The notes under the pieces were generated by a model. It did not search any database, was not told the DNA's origin, and saw only the letters and a list, made by a program, of their open reading frames with translations. Position numbers and translations under genes: made by a program. Below are positions 10,715 through 22,015 of a stretch of DNA of 64,000 bases, piece by piece. How positions within the stretch are numbered: position 1 is the stretch's first letter; every line of letters begins with the position of its first letter. The DNA is from Dendrocalamus latiflorus. Its lineage: Eukaryota > Streptophyta > Magnoliopsida > Poales > Poaceae. The stretch covers positions 44,608,510-44,672,509 of the forward strand of contig CM029664.1 of assembly GCA_017311315.1 (NCBI GenBank). Direction: 5' to 3'.

Positions 10715-12480
10715 TACCCAAATATCTGTTTGATACACTAAAGGTGGTATTCTACTCGTGCTTTTACATTTGGAGACCTTTTGGGTTTTTTGCACTTGGT
10801 TAGGCAATCGTGCGCAATCATTGCCTCATTTCATTTTGGTCACCACGGTGATGCCAAAGTTAGGTGTTCGATTCTACCTTTGTTTACTACTTCAGATATT
10901 GACTTATAGGTTATTTATATCAGGCAAATAAATCAATCCTATGTCACAGTTTTGTTACAAGAAAAACTCATTTGACACAGAAATACCATGCCCTTTGCTT
11001 TTGTTCGGTAAACAATGAATTTTGCTTCGTGTGACCTGAGCTATTGCATATATATTGCTTTGTGCTTTACTTGGTTCTGTAAGTCAATTCTTAAGTCGCT
11101 GTAAGAAGATCTAGATCGCGCATTTGTCACTTCATCTAAGGATCCCCTATTCTTGAGTCGAGGGTAAAATAACAATTGCCTGCCGTTTAGTTACAATATA
11201 GATAGATCTGTTACTAACCGTCCATTTATAGCCTCATCTAAGGACAGATGATTGAGCCCGTATGCCTTCAAGAAATTTTAACTAGGTAGCATCTTTTGCT
11301 TTCATATTTTTATTAGATTTTCTTCTGTAGTGTAGTGTATGTTACCTGGTCTACAACTTACATTATATCTTTTTTTTTCTTATGTTTCATCAGCTTCTCT
11401 CTTTATGCCTCGATTTTGTGTGCCCAAAATCCCTCATAATGCTTTGGAAAGAAGGCCCAGGCTTGCTCTCTACTTTCCAGGTTACCCTGTGTATCAATTT
11501 AATGAGAATACATGGTACTCAATTTTGTGCTCATGAATTCGCAAGTCTGAACACTTCTATTTTACAATTTGTGCATTTTCCCTAACAGTACCAATTTAAC
11601 ATTTGTTCGTCCCAAACTATAGCCCCGTTTGGAGCACAAAACTCTTGGAAAAATAAAAGGTTTAGATCTTAGCCAATGTTCTTTTTTTTACAAAAAATAT
11701 ATCTATATGCGAGCATATTCTTATGACCTTGTTCCCAACTACATATGGACCTCACCTGCCAATGATTCCCTTTACCGAACAACACAAACACCATGATGCA
11801 CACCGAACAATACCGAGACTGATGCTATTCGTAAGTCGTAACATCAATCTGATCCAAGGTGCCGCAGCGTAGCACGCTCGGCGCTTCCCCTCCTAGTGGC
11901 TCATATTGCTGAGAAAATGGAAGTGTTTGCAAACCTGGATTTCACGGGAACAAAGAAAATTAGTATTTCGCCTTGCTACTAGATGCTTTCCCATTCAGCT
12001 CGTCCGTCTTAGTGAGACCTCTAGTGCGTGCACTTTTAGGGCTTTCGTAATAGCTACAGCTAATGGTTTTTAACTGAAAATAAATAGTAATAATTAAAAG
12101 AAATAATTTAAAAGTAGAGGATAGGTAAAAAGAGAGATATGTGCTGAGACGAAAACAAGAGGAATATGGTACGTGATACACTCATAACCTCCTACCTTAT
12201 CTTCGAAACAAGACAGGAATGAGAGGGGTGGAGAAGTCTCTTTCAAGAAGTCAGGTATTCATATTGATTTATGGCTTCTCCAAACAGAAGTCAGAAGTCG
12301 AAATCAATACGAACACCTTTTTGTACTTGTGTGTGCAAATATAGGGTTATGGGCACTCTACGTATACATAAGTGCACCTCAATGAAAATTTTATGAAATC
12401 AGATTTATTTCTTATCTTCCTATTTTTAGACTATGCGTGCGTGTCTATCTAGCTCGTAATCAGAGGAAAAAATTATAAGG
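10715..12480. other. AT-rich spacer, nothing recognised
   Basis: No open frame with protein-family features, no clear inverted-repeat ends and no RNA gene were recognised. A GCCCCGTTTGG motif near 11622 resembles the start of a Tourist MITE, but no matching right end was found. Confidence 0.5.
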
Positions 12481-12488
12481 CTTGACCA

Positions 12489-13211
12489 TAGGGCTGTCAC
12501 TAGGTATCCATTACCTTGTCTAAACCCATACCCACATTATTGAGTAGGGTATGGATAAGAAATAAAATACCTATTTAGATTTGGGTATGAATAGGGTAAC
12601 ACACATTTACCCATTTTTACCTATACTCATTCAAACCTAATGTTAAGAATGCACTTGAACTATTCATATGCTTGGACTACCCATACTCAGTTATAGCTTC
12701 CTGTAAAAGCATATACGAGTTACCTGTGCATCTGTGCCCATTATTTTACACAGAGTAGCTCCTATACACACAAAATCATTTCTAACAAATTTCAATCGAT
12801 TTTGTAAAACTTTTGTTGTGTGAACGCGAGATTAAAATTTCAAATACCGAAGTTTTACGAAAGCTTCCTATAAAAGTATATAAGGCACATGTGTACGTCC
12901 AGCCCTGTCAATTTACATAAAGTAGCTCTCCTACACGCAGAATCATCTCCGATAAATTTCAATTGATTTCGAGAAATTTTTGTGATGTGAGCACGAGATT
13001 AAAATTCCAAATATTGATGTTTTATGAAAACGTTTTCATAAGTTTCTTTGATTTAACCCCCTCTCTTTTCTTCTTCTTTACCCACTGGATTATCCAAACC
13101 TATTTGGTATATTCTTTTTTTATTTAGATATAGTTGATATTATTTTAAATAGGTATAAATAAAAATTAGATATGGATTCAGATTATCATACCCAATCCAG
13201 TGACAGCCCTA
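12489..13211. mobile_element. hAT-type non-autonomous element, 723 bp, with internal duplication
   Basis: The ends are TAGGGCTGTCACT and AGTGACAGCCCTA, a perfect 13-bp inverted repeat of hAT style. The flanking octamers CTTGACCA (12481-12488) and CTTGGCCG (13212-13219) agree at 6 of 8 bases, fitting a decayed 8-bp TSD. Inside, about 12696-12862 and 12863-13029 are diverged tandem copies (167-bp period) sharing GAGATTAAAATT and CAnAGTAGCTC. There is no transposase. Confidence 0.75.
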
Positions 13212-13405
13212 CTTGGCCGGGGCGGGACCGTGGGGCTCCCGCACGTGAGTCCGACAGGGAAGGAGAACGGGCAATTATTGGCGTCAAAGCGTGTGGCAAT
13301 GTAACCGTGCGGCTTCCCGTTGCACCTTGAATGCCATCATGGCGAGGCCAACTGGGCTGCTTCGCCTTCGATCGGTGAGTGACCACCGTCTGGTACTGAT
13401 ACTTA

Positions 13406-13785
13406 GGGCAGTTCCAGTGCTCCACGTAGGATAGTGTCTATATCATTAATTAGATTGCCATGTAGGAGTTTTAGATGATGCGGCGCTATATTAAATAAGA
13501 GAGAGAAGAAAAAGAGGAAGAAACTGGGTCTCATGCAAGACCTAGTTTCTATGAGAAAACCAATGCAATAGACACTACCAAATTTTGCATTGGAGATGGT
13601 GATATCTTCATGATAGATGGAGAAAAACTATGATTGGTGGAGAGGAGAGAGAGATTTTGATGCTTAATTAATTGCTTGGGTTATAAATAGACATGGTGTA
13701 TTGGAGACAATAGTGTCTAAAGTAGTGTCTATATGACATGACATATATAGAAACTACTTAAGTGGTTTCTGCACTGGGACTGCCC
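13406..13785. mobile_element. Tourist-type MITE, 380 bp
   Basis: The terminal repeats are GGGCAGTTCCAGTGC and GCACTGGGACTGCCC (one mismatch), flanked by TTA at 13403-13405 and 13786-13788. A subterminal TAGTGTCTATAT motif occurs near both ends. There is no coding capacity. Confidence 0.87.
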
Positions 13786-16519
13786 TTAGTGTGCGTACGT
13801 GCGTCCGTCCCTGCGCCACCTGCTCCATTACGTTTAAGACGCAGCTTTCTCGAGCTGCATTTTCCTCCGAAATGTGGGAGTATGCCTGCGAGTTGGGCCG
13901 CCGCGTGTCAACCAGGACCGCAGAACGGCTTCATGGGCTTTAGTACGAAGAGTCTATTGTCGGGGCCCGTAAGGCCGTAAGTACTTACTGATCTGGGCGG
14001 GTTTTCCGCTCTGCGGGTAACAGTATTCCATGGCCAACGGGTTGTGTCCCATTATTACTATTTTCTTCTGAGGAGATAGGTAAGGATGTATTTGGTTCAT
14101 TGCACGAGAGTGGATGGAATGGTTCTATTTAATTTGATAGGATGATTCTAGATGAGATAGTGCAGATTACTTATTTGGTTAGATAAATATGATGGTATAA
14201 GTTGTTGTTTTGTTGATAGGATGGGAGTGAATGGGATGATCCAAGTTTATGCTTAATTGAAGGGATGAGTGTGTATGAGATTGGTTGTGATAACCTTTTG
14301 TCCATAAGCGGTGAGATTACCATCTGTATGGACTATGCCGCTGCTATGCGCGCGTGCACACACACACATTCTAGGCGATAGATTGATTTTGGCATTTTTG
14401 TTTCATGCACATATACATTCTAGGCAATGTATTGATTTTGGCATTTTTGTCTTCCTTACTAATGATCGTACTACTTATATCCTTATATGGAAGCACAATC
14501 ATCTTTTTACCATTATGATTCTAACGAAACCCCGAATGAAGTTCTCATGCTTAAATTTTTTAAGGAAGTCATGAACCGGAAAGTACAATGTTACATTTAA
14601 AACATGTAAAAATGAAGTGACTGCAGAAGAACAGAACAGAATTGATCAGTGGCGTATTTGAACAGCACAATACAGAGAAGTTTATGAATTTCGGACAGAC
14701 AAAGTGAAATCAGTACAAGTGTACATGCTACATACCACGTCCCTATGCAAGCAATCAAGAACGTTATCGTTATTGTACCCTTGAATGCGTGAAGAGATAT
14801 ACAATGAACATTGTCATTTGTTTTTTTACCAAATCAATTTTAGGAAATGACAATCTTATGCCAAAAATTCAGAATACAGCTTTCCTTTCCTTTCCGGCCC
14901 ATTATGAAAGCATCACTGGTTAACCAAAATCATCGATGGATACACACTAGAACCGAGAGATTGAGAATCTGGAAGGAAACTCTTAAAGCATGTTTGGACA
15001 ATACAGACATACAATCGGCTAGATACATATTGACTAACTGTTTCATCGGACCTAGTGAAGTTGGTACTAACTAGTTTGTTCCTTAGGTTGTGTCCAATAT
15101 GTTCAAAAACATACCAACTTGCTCCTCAGTCCTCAACACATACATGTATAGTGTCACGAAGCAAACTGCGTTCTCTTAAGACTTCACATAACCAAAAGAA
15201 AGGGGTTCTCTTAAGCCTTATCATGTTGGTTTATGTTATTTCATTCTTCCAAATTTTATTATTAAGATGATCAATTCTGGTTCTACTTCTTTTTCCTCAA
15301 TTGGGCCATACGTAATATGGTCCCTCGTATTTCTAAGTTTGGACCATACAAACATAAACATTATGCAAGCAGCCACATATGCAGCAGCACCAATAATCAA
15401 CATCTTTCTCCATTTCAGCATCCTCTTGTCCATCTACAAATCATTAGTGCTACAATTTCGTAGAGCAGAGTAAGAATCATTAGTGCCCGCTTATTGCTAG
15501 CAAAATCACATCAAAAGGAAATCTGTCCTATTACTACAGTTCTCCATAAATAAAAATGTAGTTGTTTGATCTTCTTGTTTGGCCATTTTATGGTAACAGC
15601 AAGATGATGTACTGATATGGTTGTAAAAGTTTATCAATTTGTGAATATTCATTATGTTCATGTAATCTTAGCTAGCTATTGTGAATATTCATGTACCTTT
15701 AAATCCATTATTGTGTACACATATTCTTACACACAAATTGAAGAGGCAAAATCAAGAAATCAAGAAAGACTATAGCACGATGAATGAAACATGAACCAAC
15801 AAATCAGAACTTGAGAACTTGGAACGACACAAGGATTCGTAACTTCGGTTCCCATCAGAAATTCACCCCCATGTGAGGGAGAGAAGGAAGAAGAAGATGA
15901 GGCAGCAATAGATCCAGTCAACACTGGTGTTGGGATGGGAGGGGGGGGGGGGGGCGGCAGCTAGGATCCAGTCACCACTAGCGTCGAGATGGGATGGCAA
16001 CAGCTTGGATTTGGTCGCCACCTTTGTCGGGTCGCCGCTAGCGTCGATGCTCCTCTGTGTCATAGCCTGCATGAGGATGGGAAGATGAAGGAGCAGTGGG
16101 GTTAGATCTAGCACAAAATATAGGACGAAGGCAGAGAGAGGAAGAAAGCGAGTAGGAGAGGAGGCACCTGGGGAGTGGTCAATAGGCAAGGCAACAACTA
16201 GTAGGGAGGCGACGCAAGGCTAGTAGCGGTGGCGAGAAGGGAGGCGATGCAAGGTGAGTTGGAGGCAACAAGAGTGGAGGCGACGCAAGGCGAGTGGATA
16301 AGGGGTGAGGGCACCCCGTGTGGAGTGGATGAGCACACCCTGTACCTTGTCGTTTGGCCGATTTCATCGAACGACGCTGTTCAGCATCTCACAGGAATAT
16401 TCTCCAGATCTATACCACCTCATCCGAGATGACTTGGTTCCATTCACTCAACCAAACACATGGATGAGGGCATATCTAGAATCATCCCATCCCACTTCCC
16501 CATGGTTCACAAAACCAAG

Positions 16520-17523
16520 TGTTACATCCTACGACCACTCCTAGGATACGTACGACCACCCACTGTAGCCGTACAACCACGTTGAAGAGGCTACGGCCAC
16601 CTCCTGAGTTGTTATGACCGCTCTACTGGTTCTTCGACCATGCTGATAGTCGTTACGACCACGTTGTGACCTCCCCAATCACACATCGTTGCTCCGACCA
16701 TGTTTACCACCTTTGCGCTTCACCTCCTTCGACCACGGTCGATTACCGTAGTCATAACCCGATTATGACCACGCTGTGATACTATCGACCACTTCGAAGA
16801 CTCTGTCGACTGCTGTGGTCGTAACGTTTTACGACCACGTCTCCCTGCTGTGATCGCTTATGACCACGTCTTCTCGCTGTGGTCGTAACACTTATGACCA
16901 CGTCTTCTACTCTGTGATCATGGTCGTAACTCCTTTACAACCACGTCTTCAGCACCTGCGAACACCTCCGCTCATTGTTGTGGCTGTAATTCTGGTTACA
17001 ACCACATCTGTGAACACAATGAACTCAACAGAATTCCCAGAGCCAAACTGCTCTTCTCTTCTTTATTTCTTTCTCTCTCGATCATGCCGATCGCTACGAT
17101 TACCCTGATCGCTCTCTCTGTTGCCTTGCCTTTCAATCACACCGATCGCATTGGTCTCAACTCTGCGATCACATTGATCGCCCTCTGTTCTGCAATCACA
17201 CTGATTGCATGTGATCACACCGATTACCCTTGTGCTTGACACCTCCTCTCGACTACATCGCCTCAACTCGTTGCGTCCTCTCGACTACATTGCTCTGCTT
17301 TTATACCCGACTCTTCGACTACAACTTTGAGAAGGACTCGTGGTCTGACTCGCACTGGGACTAGACAACGACACCGACTCGGATACAAAGTTGTACTCGA
17401 CTATGACCAGGGCAACTGACTTGAACTCAAACTCAGATATGTGCGAACTTGAACTCGAATGAGTACACAGACTCGGAAGCAGACTTTGACAACCTCTATG
17501 ACTGAAACAAGATTATTCTAACA
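16520..17523 (-). repeat. 3' LTR (element orientation) of the larger non-autonomous LTR retrotransposon
   Basis: The sequence starts TGTTACATC and ends ATTCTAACA, so both ends are canonical TG...CA. It is similar along its length to 18264-19295. It carries repeated GTGGTCGTAA...TTACGACCAC hairpins (about 16811-16843, 16877-16909, 16920-16951 and 16978-17010) and repeated GATCACACCGATCGC-like units (about 17090-17230). The preceding 5 bases are CCAAG. Confidence 0.8.
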
Positions 17524-18263
17524 ATCATCTCCTTAATCTTGTTTCTCCTTATTGATCACATCGATCTTCTCTCTTACTTCTGCTTCTTCCTTTTACCTGC
17601 ACTCCCATGCGCTTGAGTCATCACCGCCCTATCGCCTGTGCTTGCTCCCTTCCGAGCCTTACACAATATGATGCTTGCCGCGCCTCGCACTTGGATTGAA
17701 TCATCCTTCCTTGTACGCCTACCTGAGCTAGAGCACCTACTCCCATAGCCACCTTGGCTTCACTGTTACCTGAGTCTCCTGCTCCTCTCTCTTAGATCAA
17801 GGTTGTCCACTTTTCCACGTACATCTCATCTTAGCTTGCCTTCAACGCTTCCCGCGTTCCCACTGCAAATCCACAAAAAACCAACATGTGCTCCAATTCT
17901 TCCTCTTGGACCTTGTGCACCTCCTCCACACGATCAATGCCCTCGTGCATCATCTGCAGCGTCTCCCACATCTCCCGTGCAGTCTCCTTACCGATGAGCT
18001 AATGCATCATCGCATCTGGCACCGCCTGATAGATCACAACAAGTATCGCCTGATCTATCTTCTTGTCCACCTACTTGTCCTTCCCCTTCGGATCGACGCA
18101 CCCCAGACTCCCTGGGCGTGCATGTTCGCTTTCATCTTTGTTGCCCACACTGGGTGATTGTCGATCGTTAGGAGAGGGTACTGGTGGGAGATTAACCCAC
18201 CCTGAGCCTTCACCTTGTCGCCCATGATCTTCAAAACTGAAGTCAACTAGCTCTGATGCCACT
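17524..18263 (-). mobile_element. Internal region of the larger LTR element, with primer-binding site
   Basis: Only 740 bp separate the two LTRs, too little for gag-pol, so the element is non-autonomous. On the minus strand, immediately after the right-hand LTR, TGGCATCAGAGC (18261-18250) matches the plant initiator-tRNA-Met primer-binding site TGGTATCAGAGC with one change. This fixes the orientation as minus. No conserved coding domain was recognised. Confidence 0.75.
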
Positions 18264-19295
18264 TGTTACATCTTACGACCATTCCCAGGACCCGTACGAC
18301 CACCTTGTAGTCGCTACACCACCCATTGCAGTCGTACGACCACGTTGAAGAGGCTACGACCACCTCTTGAGTCGTTACGACCGCTCTTCTGGTTCTCCGA
18401 CCACGCTAACAGTCGTTACGACCATGTTGTGACCTCTCTAATTATGCCTCGCTACTCCGACCACGTAGTCGTAACTTCAGCAGAAGTTATGACCACATTC
18501 ACCGCCTCTGCACTTCACCTCCTTCGACCACAATCGATCACCGTAGTCGTAACCCGATTACGATCACGCTGTGATATTGTCGACCACTTTGAAGGCTCTG
18601 TCGACTGTTGTGGTTGTAACTCTTTACGACCATGTCTCCCCGCTATGATTGCTTATGACCACGTCTTCTCGTTGTGGTTGTAACACTTACGATCACGTCT
18701 TCTGCTCTGTGACTATGGTCATAACTCCTTTATGACCACGTCTTTAGCACCTGCGAACACCTCCGCTCATTACCGTGGTCGTAACTCTGGTTACGACCAC
18801 GTCTGTAAACGCAATGAACTCAATAGAATTCCCAGAGCCAAACCGCTCTCCTCTTCACACCAATCGCTACGATCACCCTGATCACTCTCTCTGTTGCCTT
18901 GCCTTTCGATCACACTGATCGCATTGGTCTCAACTCTACGATCACACCGATCGCCCTCTGTTCTGTGATCATACCGATCACCTGTGATCACACCGATCGC
19001 CCTCGTGCTCGACACCTCCTCTCAACTACATCGCCTCAACTTGTTGCGTCCTCTCGACTACATTACTCTGCTTTTATACCTGACTCTTCAACTATGACTC
19101 TGAGAAGGACTCGCAGTTTAACTTGCACTGGGACTTGACAACGACATCGACTCGGATTCAAAGTTGTACTTGACTACGACCATGACAACTGACTCGAACT
19201 CAAACTCAGATACATGTGGACTCGGACTTGAATGAGTACACGGACTCAGAAGCATACTTCGACAACCTCTACAACTGAAACAAGATTATTCTAAC
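18264..19295 (-). repeat. 5' LTR (element orientation) of the larger non-autonomous LTR retrotransposon
   Basis: Second LTR copy. It starts TGTTACATC and runs to ATTCTAAC at 19295, where the final A is replaced by G before the sequence passes into the smaller LTR element. Divergence from the left copy is visible every few tens of bases, so the insertion is not recent. It has the same hairpin and GATCACACCGATC arrays as the left copy. Confidence 0.8.
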
Positions 19296-19296
19296 G

Positions 19297-19791
19297 GGAC
19301 TAGTCTTTTAGGGGGAGAAGGCCCAATACCATTTTATAAGGTTGTTTCTTGAGGGGCTTGCTTACGGGCAGCCCATGGGCTTAGGTGCGCAGAGTGCGCA
19401 ACCCATTTAAGACCTGGGGACCAGGGAGTGAACTTGGTTGGACCTGGCGGGATGCTAGGGTCCGGACTTAACAAGTGGTATCAGGACCCATGCACCTAAC
19501 ATCTCCCAAGAGTGCGGAGTGCATAATCCATGTGTGAGGGGGGAGATTTGTTGAAAAATAGTCCCACATGGATTGGAAAAGAGGAGAAAGTACAACTTAT
19601 AAGTGTGAGGGAGGCTCCACCCATTGGACTAGTCTTTTGGGGAGAAGACCCAATACCACTTTATAAGGTTATTGCTTGAGGAGCTTGCTTGCGGGCAGCC
19701 CATAAGCTTAGATGCGCAGCTCATTTAAGACCTGGGGATCAGGGAGTAAATTTGATTGGACTTGATGGGATACCAGGGTCCGGATCTAACA
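19297..19791 (+). mobile_element. Very short LTR retrotransposon (TRIM/SMART type)
   Basis: A 3' LTR at 19549-19791 (243 bp) begins TGTTGAAAAATAG and ends GGATCTAACA. A 5' LTR remnant (19297-19473) lacks its first 77 bp. Between them are only 75 bp: AGTGGTATCAGGACC, a tRNA-Met-type primer-binding site at about 19476, and a polypurine tract GAGGGGGGAGA just before the 3' LTR. It cannot encode protein and must have moved with borrowed enzymes. CCAAG follows at 19792-19796 and also precedes 16520. Confidence 0.8.
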
Positions 19792-19806
19792 CCAAGCATG
19801 GCCTAA

Positions 19807-20552
19807 TTTGACGTGCCCGCGTGAACCACTTGTAGGGTAGAATTCTACTACTAGCGGTTTTTTCTTGAGAGAATTCTACTAGTAGTACTGTACATTTTTT
19901 CTCAAGAAAGAGTAGGGTACAATAAATCATGTGAAAGTGTAAAACTAGGAGGGCTAAGAACAGAAGATATATTAGGTCAAAGGTCGTGATAAGGACGAAA
20001 AGCCGACACGATTACTTCTTTGGAGACCGAAATTGAACAAACTCGGAATCGAGGAATCGAAATTTGATATATCATACTTCCGCCAACAAATCAAGGTTCA
20101 GAGATGCTCGAAGCAGAACGCAGCCCATAGTAGTCCAATGTGCCGGTCTTTCGTTGCCATTATTTTTGGACGGCATAACTGACGGCAAACGCATCGCACC
20201 AACGTGTGGCGCGCGGTTGCGGTTGACCTGCTTTCCGGCCGGCCCGCCGGGACAGCACGCATTCTTTGAAGAATTCCCGTCCACGGACAGGGATTCAAGT
20301 CCGGGCGGTGGCGGACCCTGATGGTCGATGGACGCAGTCGGCACTCCATCCCGCCGTCTCACGAACATCACCGCCGTCCATCCGTCCGTCTACGCAAATC
20401 CAGCCGCCGCTACACGTGGTAGAAAAAAATAACCGACAAGCCGAACAAGCTAGTCAGAAGAGGCTGGCGACCCAATTCAGATCAGCGAAAGGTTACGAAC
20501 CCAACGCAGATGTGACATATTACAGTGGCACCTTACACTTCCTCCCTCTCTT
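19807..20552. other. Upstream region of the AG-peptide-like gene
   Basis: No gene was recognised. Near 19843-19880 the motif AGAATTCTACTA is repeated. A G-box-like ACACGTGG lies at about 20413, within 150 bp of the TATA box, and could serve the downstream gene. The open frames on both strands across 20070-20680 lack family features. Confidence 0.4.
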
Positions 20553-20558
20553 TATAAA
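20553..20558 (+). promoter_or_regulatory. TATA box of the AG-peptide-like gene
   Basis: TATAAA follows a pyrimidine-rich stretch and lies 129 bases before the ATG at 20682, which leaves a leader of about 95-100 bases if transcription starts about 30 bases downstream. Confidence 0.6.
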
Positions 20559-20681
20559 CCTGACCGACGCGAGCATACCATCGGCTACATTGCATCGAAG
20601 TACATCTCTGGTCACGTCGTTCGTTGTTTCAGCCTTTTGTAGCCTACGACAAGAGAGCACACAAGCGGCGGCGATAGCACA

Positions 20682-20992
20682 ATGAGGCCACAAGCTCTCG
20701 TGCTCGCCTATTTCCTGATCGCCGCGCTGCTGCACCCGCTTCTGTGCCAGGGCGCCGCCTCGCCCGCGTCGATCGCCGGCAAGCTCTCCATGGACGGTTA
20801 GTACATGCCTTACGCACGCAAGTGCGAGGAGTTGACCACTCGATCTGCGTACGATCGCCGCGCCGCAGTTGAACAAGTATTTACGTACGTCGCACGCACT
20901 TGGCTTGTGTTTTGCAGGAATGGCCGTCGACCATGGCATCGATCATTTCCTCGTACTCGCGGCGGCCTTCGTCATGTGCCTCTTCCGTTGAG
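20682..20992 (+). CDS. Arabinogalactan-peptide-like GPI-anchored protein (AGP16/20/41-like), two exons
   Basis: Exon 1 is 20682-20796 and exon 2 is 20919-20992; the intron has GT...TTTTGCAG borders and splits a glycine codon. The 62-residue product has a signal peptide (hydrophobic LVLAYFLIAALL, then LCQGA), a very short mature part with only one proline (AASPAS), and a hydrophobic tail beginning SMDGMAVDHGIDHFLVLAAA. AG-peptides end the same way (SDGTSIDQGIAY... followed by a hydrophobic GPI signal), and the splice position in the SDG motif matches that family. These are cell-surface proteoglycan peptides; the exact role is unknown. The loss of the usual AP/SP repeats is odd and weakens the arabinogalactan assignment. 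A TATA box lies upstream. Confidence 0.75.
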
Positions 20993-21199
20993 TTTGGAGG
21001 CAGTCGAGTTCCTCCCAGGATTAATTTCATTAATCGTGTAACTGTATATGTATTCTTTGAGGTCTTGCCCAAGCTGTAGAACGAATCATGAGGTGTATTG
21101 TTACAATGAAGACGGTGGAATAATTATACTATCATGCATGTATTGCTTGATCTAACTAATGGAGTTGCTGTGCTTTTTTTTCTCTGTTTTCTTGCAACC

Positions 21200-22015
21200 A
21201 GCGGCAGAATCAGGATTTCTATAATAGGTATCAGAGTTGACAAATAAAACATAAAGTCCATAATAGCAAAAAAAAAGTACAAAATATTTCATGCTACATA
21301 CAACATCTGTAAATTATTTCAAAACATTAAAAATAATTTAGAGAAATTACAAAATAACTTAAGATGAAACTATGTTGATGCAGTTTGATGTGTATAGCCT
21401 GCGTGCACTAGTGCAAGACAATGTGTAGTCGTTGCCTAGTGCCTACTGCCTTATTGACCTGGCCGTCGGCCCCGCACGCTCCCTCCCTGGCTCTTAGGTG
21501 GCAGTTGTCGCCCATTTGCTCTTTGTAGATGTATCACCGCTTGTCGTGGCTATGCTCCTTACCACCGAGGCCAAGCTAGAGGCCAAAGTTACTCTCAGCC
21601 TCTCACCAAGTCTCTTGGTGGCCAATTACCTCTCGATGTTGTACACCAGTGCCACTGGGTTTGGCAATTTTGGTCTGGATTAGTGGAGCCTGAGAGAGAC
21701 ACAAAGAGAGGGGGAGGGAGGGGATAGGTTAGGATTTGAGAGGTCTACAGATAGGCCAATGGGCCAGTCTGATGAGGAGGTGGATGGGTTATTAGGCCGC
21801 ACTATTTTAGGTGAATTGGAGAAGGGGTGTGGGAGTGAGTTGAAATCAAATGTGAGAGGAGAGGTGTAGGAGCGAGTTGAAATCAATTGGGGGTATATAT
21901 ATGAAATATTTTATCTAATTATCAGTATATATGTATAATATACCTATTAAATATTGGGTGTTACACAAAAAAAGGTATTTAGCTGAATACCCTTGAATTA
22001 CATTGGGTCCGCTCA
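21200..22015. mobile_element. Dispersed non-autonomous DNA element, copy 1
   Basis: The left end is AGCGGCAGAATCAGGATTTC, and the right end is GGTATTTAGCTGAATACCC, then ACATTGGGTCCGCTC. The inverted GCGGA/TCCGC termini and the internal TTAG(C)TGAATACC hairpin are shared with the shorter copy at about 41886-42457. No intact ORF was recognised. Confidence 0.45.

Larger units (their letters stand above)
14084..19803. mobile_element. PIF/Harbinger-like element (about 2.4 kb without its insertion), split by LTR elements
   Basis: The left end at 14084 starts GGATGTATTTGGTTCA after TAA (14081-14083). The right end, read after removing 16520-19796, is GTTCACAAAACCAAGCATGGCC-like and is followed by TAA (19804-19806). 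The reverse complement of the right end aligns with the left end through TTTGGTT, then GTGGGATGGGATGATTCTA. The 3-bp TAA duplication and TTGGTT ends suit PIF/Harbinger. The interior (14.3-16.4 kb) has no recognisable transposase. A G15 run lies near 15943. Confidence 0.55.
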
